In this document: positions 41,729 through 44,035 of the stretch, one piece after another | Numbering within the stretch: the stretch's first letter is position 1 | How the letters are laid out: each line of letters starts with the position of its first letter | Source of the DNA: an uncultured Spirochaetales bacterium | GTDB taxonomy: Bacteria > Spirochaetota > Spirochaetia > Sphaerochaetales > Sphaerochaetaceae | Reading direction: 5' to 3' | DNA: 44,035 nucleotides | NCBI GenBank assembly: GCA_949282255.1 | Contig: CASDPA010000017.1 | Coordinates: forward strand, 1-44,035 | Notes under the pieces: model-generated | The model's input: the letters and a program-made list of their open reading frames with translations, nothing else | Database searches by the model: none | What the model was told of the DNA's origin: nothing | Made by a program: the position numbers and the translations under genes

Positions 41729-42997
41729 ATGAAGAAAATCCTCTTCCTTCTTGTATCGATATTTTTCCTGCAGGCTGTTTTTGCCGCATCTTTTTCCCCT
41801 GTGTCGCTCGACAACCCATTTCCTTCTGAGGAAAACCTGCTGAAATTCGATTTTGTAAACGGCAGCAAGGATCTGGAGGGATACAAGATAAACCTTATCA
41901 CGATTGATACGGGAGACGAGGTCTACACCTATTTCGGCCATACCAGTCTGGAAGTCGTCACTACCGATGGAAACGATGTCTTCTTCGACTACGGCTTTTT
42001 CTCATTCGACGACGGGTTTTATCTGGATTTCGCTTTCGGGCGGCTTTATTATATGGTTGCCGCATCCCCTTCCTTTTTGAGAATGGCAGGATTCAACAAT
42101 GAAAAAAGAACAGTCAGAACGGTTGAGCTGAAGCTGGATGATGCCCAAAAAGAAGGGGTTATCGACTTTTTGAATTACAGTATCCAGCAGGAGAACCAAA
42201 CATATCTATACCACTATTACAACGACAACTGTGCAACCAGGGTGCGGGATATCATAAACGCAGCCAGCGGCGGTGAGTTCAAGGCATGGGCGGAAAGCAT
42301 ACAAACAGGAATTACAAAAAGGGATGCGGCTGCAAAATATCTCGATAAAGATCTCTTCTTTTCTTTTGTAATAAATTATCTTGAAGGCCCCTATGTGGAC
42401 GAGCCGATGGATCTTTATCAGGCGATGTATCTTCCGGAAATACTGGAAAAAGCGGTCAATGAATACCAGCATTCTGAAAGCCTTGTGCTCATGAGTGACA
42501 ATGCGCGGACAAAATACGCACAAATCCCCTTCGGCCTGGAAATGTCCATCCTCTCAATAATTGGACTCTTTCTCTCCTACTCCTCCGCTTTTTCAAAAAA
42601 CAGGGTATTCAGACGAATTGCAAATATGGTGCTCGCACTGTTTTTTCTCTTTCTGGCAATCCTTTCTGCTGTGCTCGTTTTCATGATGCTATTTACGAAC
42701 CATGATGTGACCTATCTGAATGCGAACATACTCTTCATCAATCCAGCGCTGATCGTATTTTTTGCAGAATCTCTTGCTGGAAGGAAATGTAAAAAAAGAG
42801 GAAGGCTGTCCCTCCTCTTTCTTTCGATCATGGCTTGCACGCTCATTCTCAAAGGCCTGTTTCCGATGGTGTTCATCCAAGAGAACCTCGCCTTCTACAT
42901 GCTCATGGCTTCAATATATATTCCGTATGCTGTCAAAGAGTCACTCTCGTACCATCGGAACCATAAAGGGATGAGTAGAGATGTTCAGGATCTGTAA
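41729..42997 (+). CDS. Lnb-domain (DUF4105-like) membrane protein
   Basis: A 422-residue protein: Sec signal peptide (1-20), an extracytoplasmic domain (about 40-260), then about five membrane segments (265-410). The soluble domain has YFGHTSLEV with His71 and YYNDNCATRVRD with Cys168, the conserved His and Asn-Cys of the Lnb/DUF4105 family, a permuted papain-like fold. A cell-envelope hydrolase or acyltransferase role is possible; the substrate is unknown. The last 65 bp overlap the arcC gene on the other strand. This family is common in Bacteroidetes and spirochaetes but poorly studied. Confidence 0.75.
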   Translation: MKKILFLLVSIFFLQAVFAASFSPVSLDNPFPSEENLLKFDFVNGSKDLEGYKINLITIDTGDEVYTYFGHTSLEVVTTDGNDVFFDYGFFSFDDGFYLDFAFGRLYYMVAASPSFLRMAGFNNEKRTVRTVELKLDDAQKEGVIDFLNYSIQQENQTYLYHYYNDNCATRVRDIINAASGGEFKAWAESIQTGITKRDAAAKYLDKDLFFSFVINYLEGPYVDEPMDLYQAMYLPEILEKAVNEYQHSESLVLMSDNARTKYAQIPFGLEMSILSIIGLFLSYSSAFSKNRVFRRIANMVLALFFLFLAILSAVLVFMMLFTNHDVTYLNANILFINPALIVFFAESLAGRKCKKRGRLSLLFLSIMACTLILKGLFPMVFIQENLAFYMLMASIYIPYAVKESLSYHRNHKGMSRDVQDL

Positions 42998-43877
42998 TCA
43001 AGCCTTCGCATCCGGTACTCTTTACAAAATCCACTATTGCCTGGATTTTGGGAAGCATTGAACCAGGGGCGAAATGGCCTTCTGAAATATATTGCTCAGC
43101 CTCTTTCACACTCATGCTGTCGATGTCCTTCTGATTGCTCTTGTTATAGTGGAGACATACCTTGCTGACCGCTGTGGAAATCACGAACAGATCGGCTTTG
43201 AGACTTTTTGCCAATATGGCTGCCGCAAGATCCTTGTCGATAACAGCCTCTCTTCCCTGAAGCATGCCGTCCTCATCGTAGACAACAGGAATACCGCCTC
43301 CACCTGCGGCAATCACAATGACACCTGCTTCCAGAAGTCTCTTGATTGTCTCAAGCTCGACTATCGATTTCGGCTTGGGGGAAGCAACAACCCTTCTCCA
43401 GCCACGTCCAGAATCCTCGACCACGGACCATCCATCGTTCTCGGCATGGTATTTCGCATCCTCCTCGCTCATGAAAGATCCTATCGGTTTTGTAGGATTT
43501 GAAAAGGAAGGATCCGAATCGGACACCTCGACCTGCGTCACAACAGTTGCAACAGGCTGGTCCAGTCCGGCCTTTTTGAATTCATTATCCAGAGCGCGCT
43601 GAAGCTGGTAACCAATAGCTCCCTGCGTATCTGCGACGCAGGAATCCAAAGGAACCGTATGAAGTATCTTCCTCGCATACTCGCTCCTTAAAAGTATGTA
43701 TCCCACCTGAGGTCCGTTTCCGTGGGCTATGACAACCTTGTGTCCCGCCTCCACGAGTTTCGCAATATGGGCCGCAGTCTTCCTCGCCGCGTCATACTGT
43801 GCCGAGACCGTCACATGCTTGCTGTCCTCTATAAGAGAATTTCCACCAATTGCGATAACGATAAGTTTGCTATCCAT
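42933..43877 (-). CDS. arcC: carbamate kinase
   Basis: Interconverts carbamoyl phosphate plus ADP with carbamate plus ATP, usually the ATP-yielding last step of arginine deiminase, agmatine or purine/allantoin breakdown. The 314-residue protein has the amino-acid-kinase motifs AIGGNSL, IAHGNGPQVG, DTQGAIGYQLQ, AAGGGGIPV and VIDKDLAAAILA. The ATG at 43877 has GAGGAG six nt upstream; the GTG at 43880 is too close. No arcA, arcB or agmatine gene is adjacent. Guanine deaminase elsewhere in the window hints at purine catabolism, which is speculative. Confidence 0.94.
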   Translation of the reverse strand: MDSKLIVIAIGGNSLIEDSKHVTVSAQYDAARKTAAHIAKLVEAGHKVVIAHGNGPQVGYILLRSEYARKILHTVPLDSCVADTQGAIGYQLQRALDNEFKKAGLDQPVATVVTQVEVSDSDPSFSNPTKPIGSFMSEEDAKYHAENDGWSVVEDSGRGWRRVVASPKPKSIVELETIKRLLEAGVIVIAAGGGGIPVVYDEDGMLQGREAVIDKDLAAAILAKSLKADLFVISTAVSKVCLHYNKSNQKDIDSMSVKEAEQYISEGHFAPGSMLPKIQAIVDFVKSTGCEGLITDPEHLYSSLYGSDGTRVTL

Positions 43878-43897
43878 CACTTTCTCCTCGCTGATAG

Positions 43898-43926
43898 ATT
43901 ATCACACATGCAACAAAATGCAACAA
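43898..43926 (-). promoter_or_regulatory. arcC promoter
   Basis: On the minus strand, TTGTTG (43926-43921), 17-bp spacer, GATAAT (43903-43898) with TG two bases upstream. A direct repeat of GCAACAAAAT (plus strand, about 43910-43929) spans the -35 region. The rest of the window, to 44035, shows no gene. Confidence 0.55.
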
Positions 43927-44035
43927 AATTCTTGGCATTTTTGAGAAAATTATTTCCTTATGCTGTAAGGATTCCTTTTTATACAAATTATCTGTTTCAC
44001 GTCAAAAACATGCTGTTTTTACCCTAAAATGGGCC

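Noticed and set aside
43722-44027. Plus-strand ORF at the right edge
   Set aside because: It lies antisense to the start of arcC and its promoter, with no recognisable features.

Overview
The window looks like a chromosomal segment of a host- or sediment-associated spirochaete, probably close to the Sphaerochaeta/Treponema group. This is inferred from overall gene content and protein character: outer-membrane beta-barrels ending in Phe, a TsuA-like thiosulfate permease of the kind studied in Spirochaeta thermophila, moderate GC with AT-rich intergenic spacers, and ordinary housekeeping genes. No 16S or other decisive marker is present. There is no phage, transposase or CRISPR array.

Layout. 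124-1865: SDR oxidoreductase and AEC transporter. 1959-2511: a promoter, five tRNA genes (His, Arg, Lys, Leu, Gly) and a terminator. 2720-7007: a divergent small beta-barrel gene and the class I ribonucleotide reductase pair nrdA-nrdB. 7038-8399: guanine deaminase on the minus strand behind a purine-riboswitch-like leader. 8532-12816: a sigma-70-family factor diverging from a MATE exporter / isoaspartyl dipeptidase / LysR operon. 12808-16950: two divergent Crp/Fnr regulators, then a sulfur operon (TusA/TsuB, TsuA, thioredoxin reductase with an odd thioredoxin-like tail). 17096-21256: tig-clpP-clpX plus a DHH phosphoesterase. 21264-27784: a 21-bp repeat tract, an unknown HTH protein, a lipoprotein, rdgB, pepF, an HD hydrolase and ttcA. 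27852-33165: a two-ORF envelope locus joined by an A9 tract, then mutL. 33137-41642 is almost all minus strand: lipoprotein, acyltransferase, DHOD-like protein, serA-serC-lrp, rpsU, recO-recJ. 41729-43877: a Lnb/DUF4105 membrane protein that overlaps carbamate kinase tail to tail.

The most interesting signals are four. (1) A purine aptamer precedes guanine deaminase; its predicted Shine-Dalgarno-sequestering helix competes with P1, so ligand would switch the gene ON. (2) An A9 run at the end of a signal-peptide/Pro-rich ORF would, by a -1 shift, fuse it to an 800-residue beta-barrel that has no signal peptide or ribosome site of its own. (3) The sulfur operon has a perfect TTTTGTCA inverted repeat over its -35 box, a neighbouring Crp/Fnr protein with a Cys cluster, and a reductase tail whose cysteines have moved from the usual CGPC position. 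(4) Several genes have a -10 box only 6-8 nt before the start codon, predicting leaderless mRNAs. All functional statements rest on sequence reading and family knowledge; no database or folding search was run.
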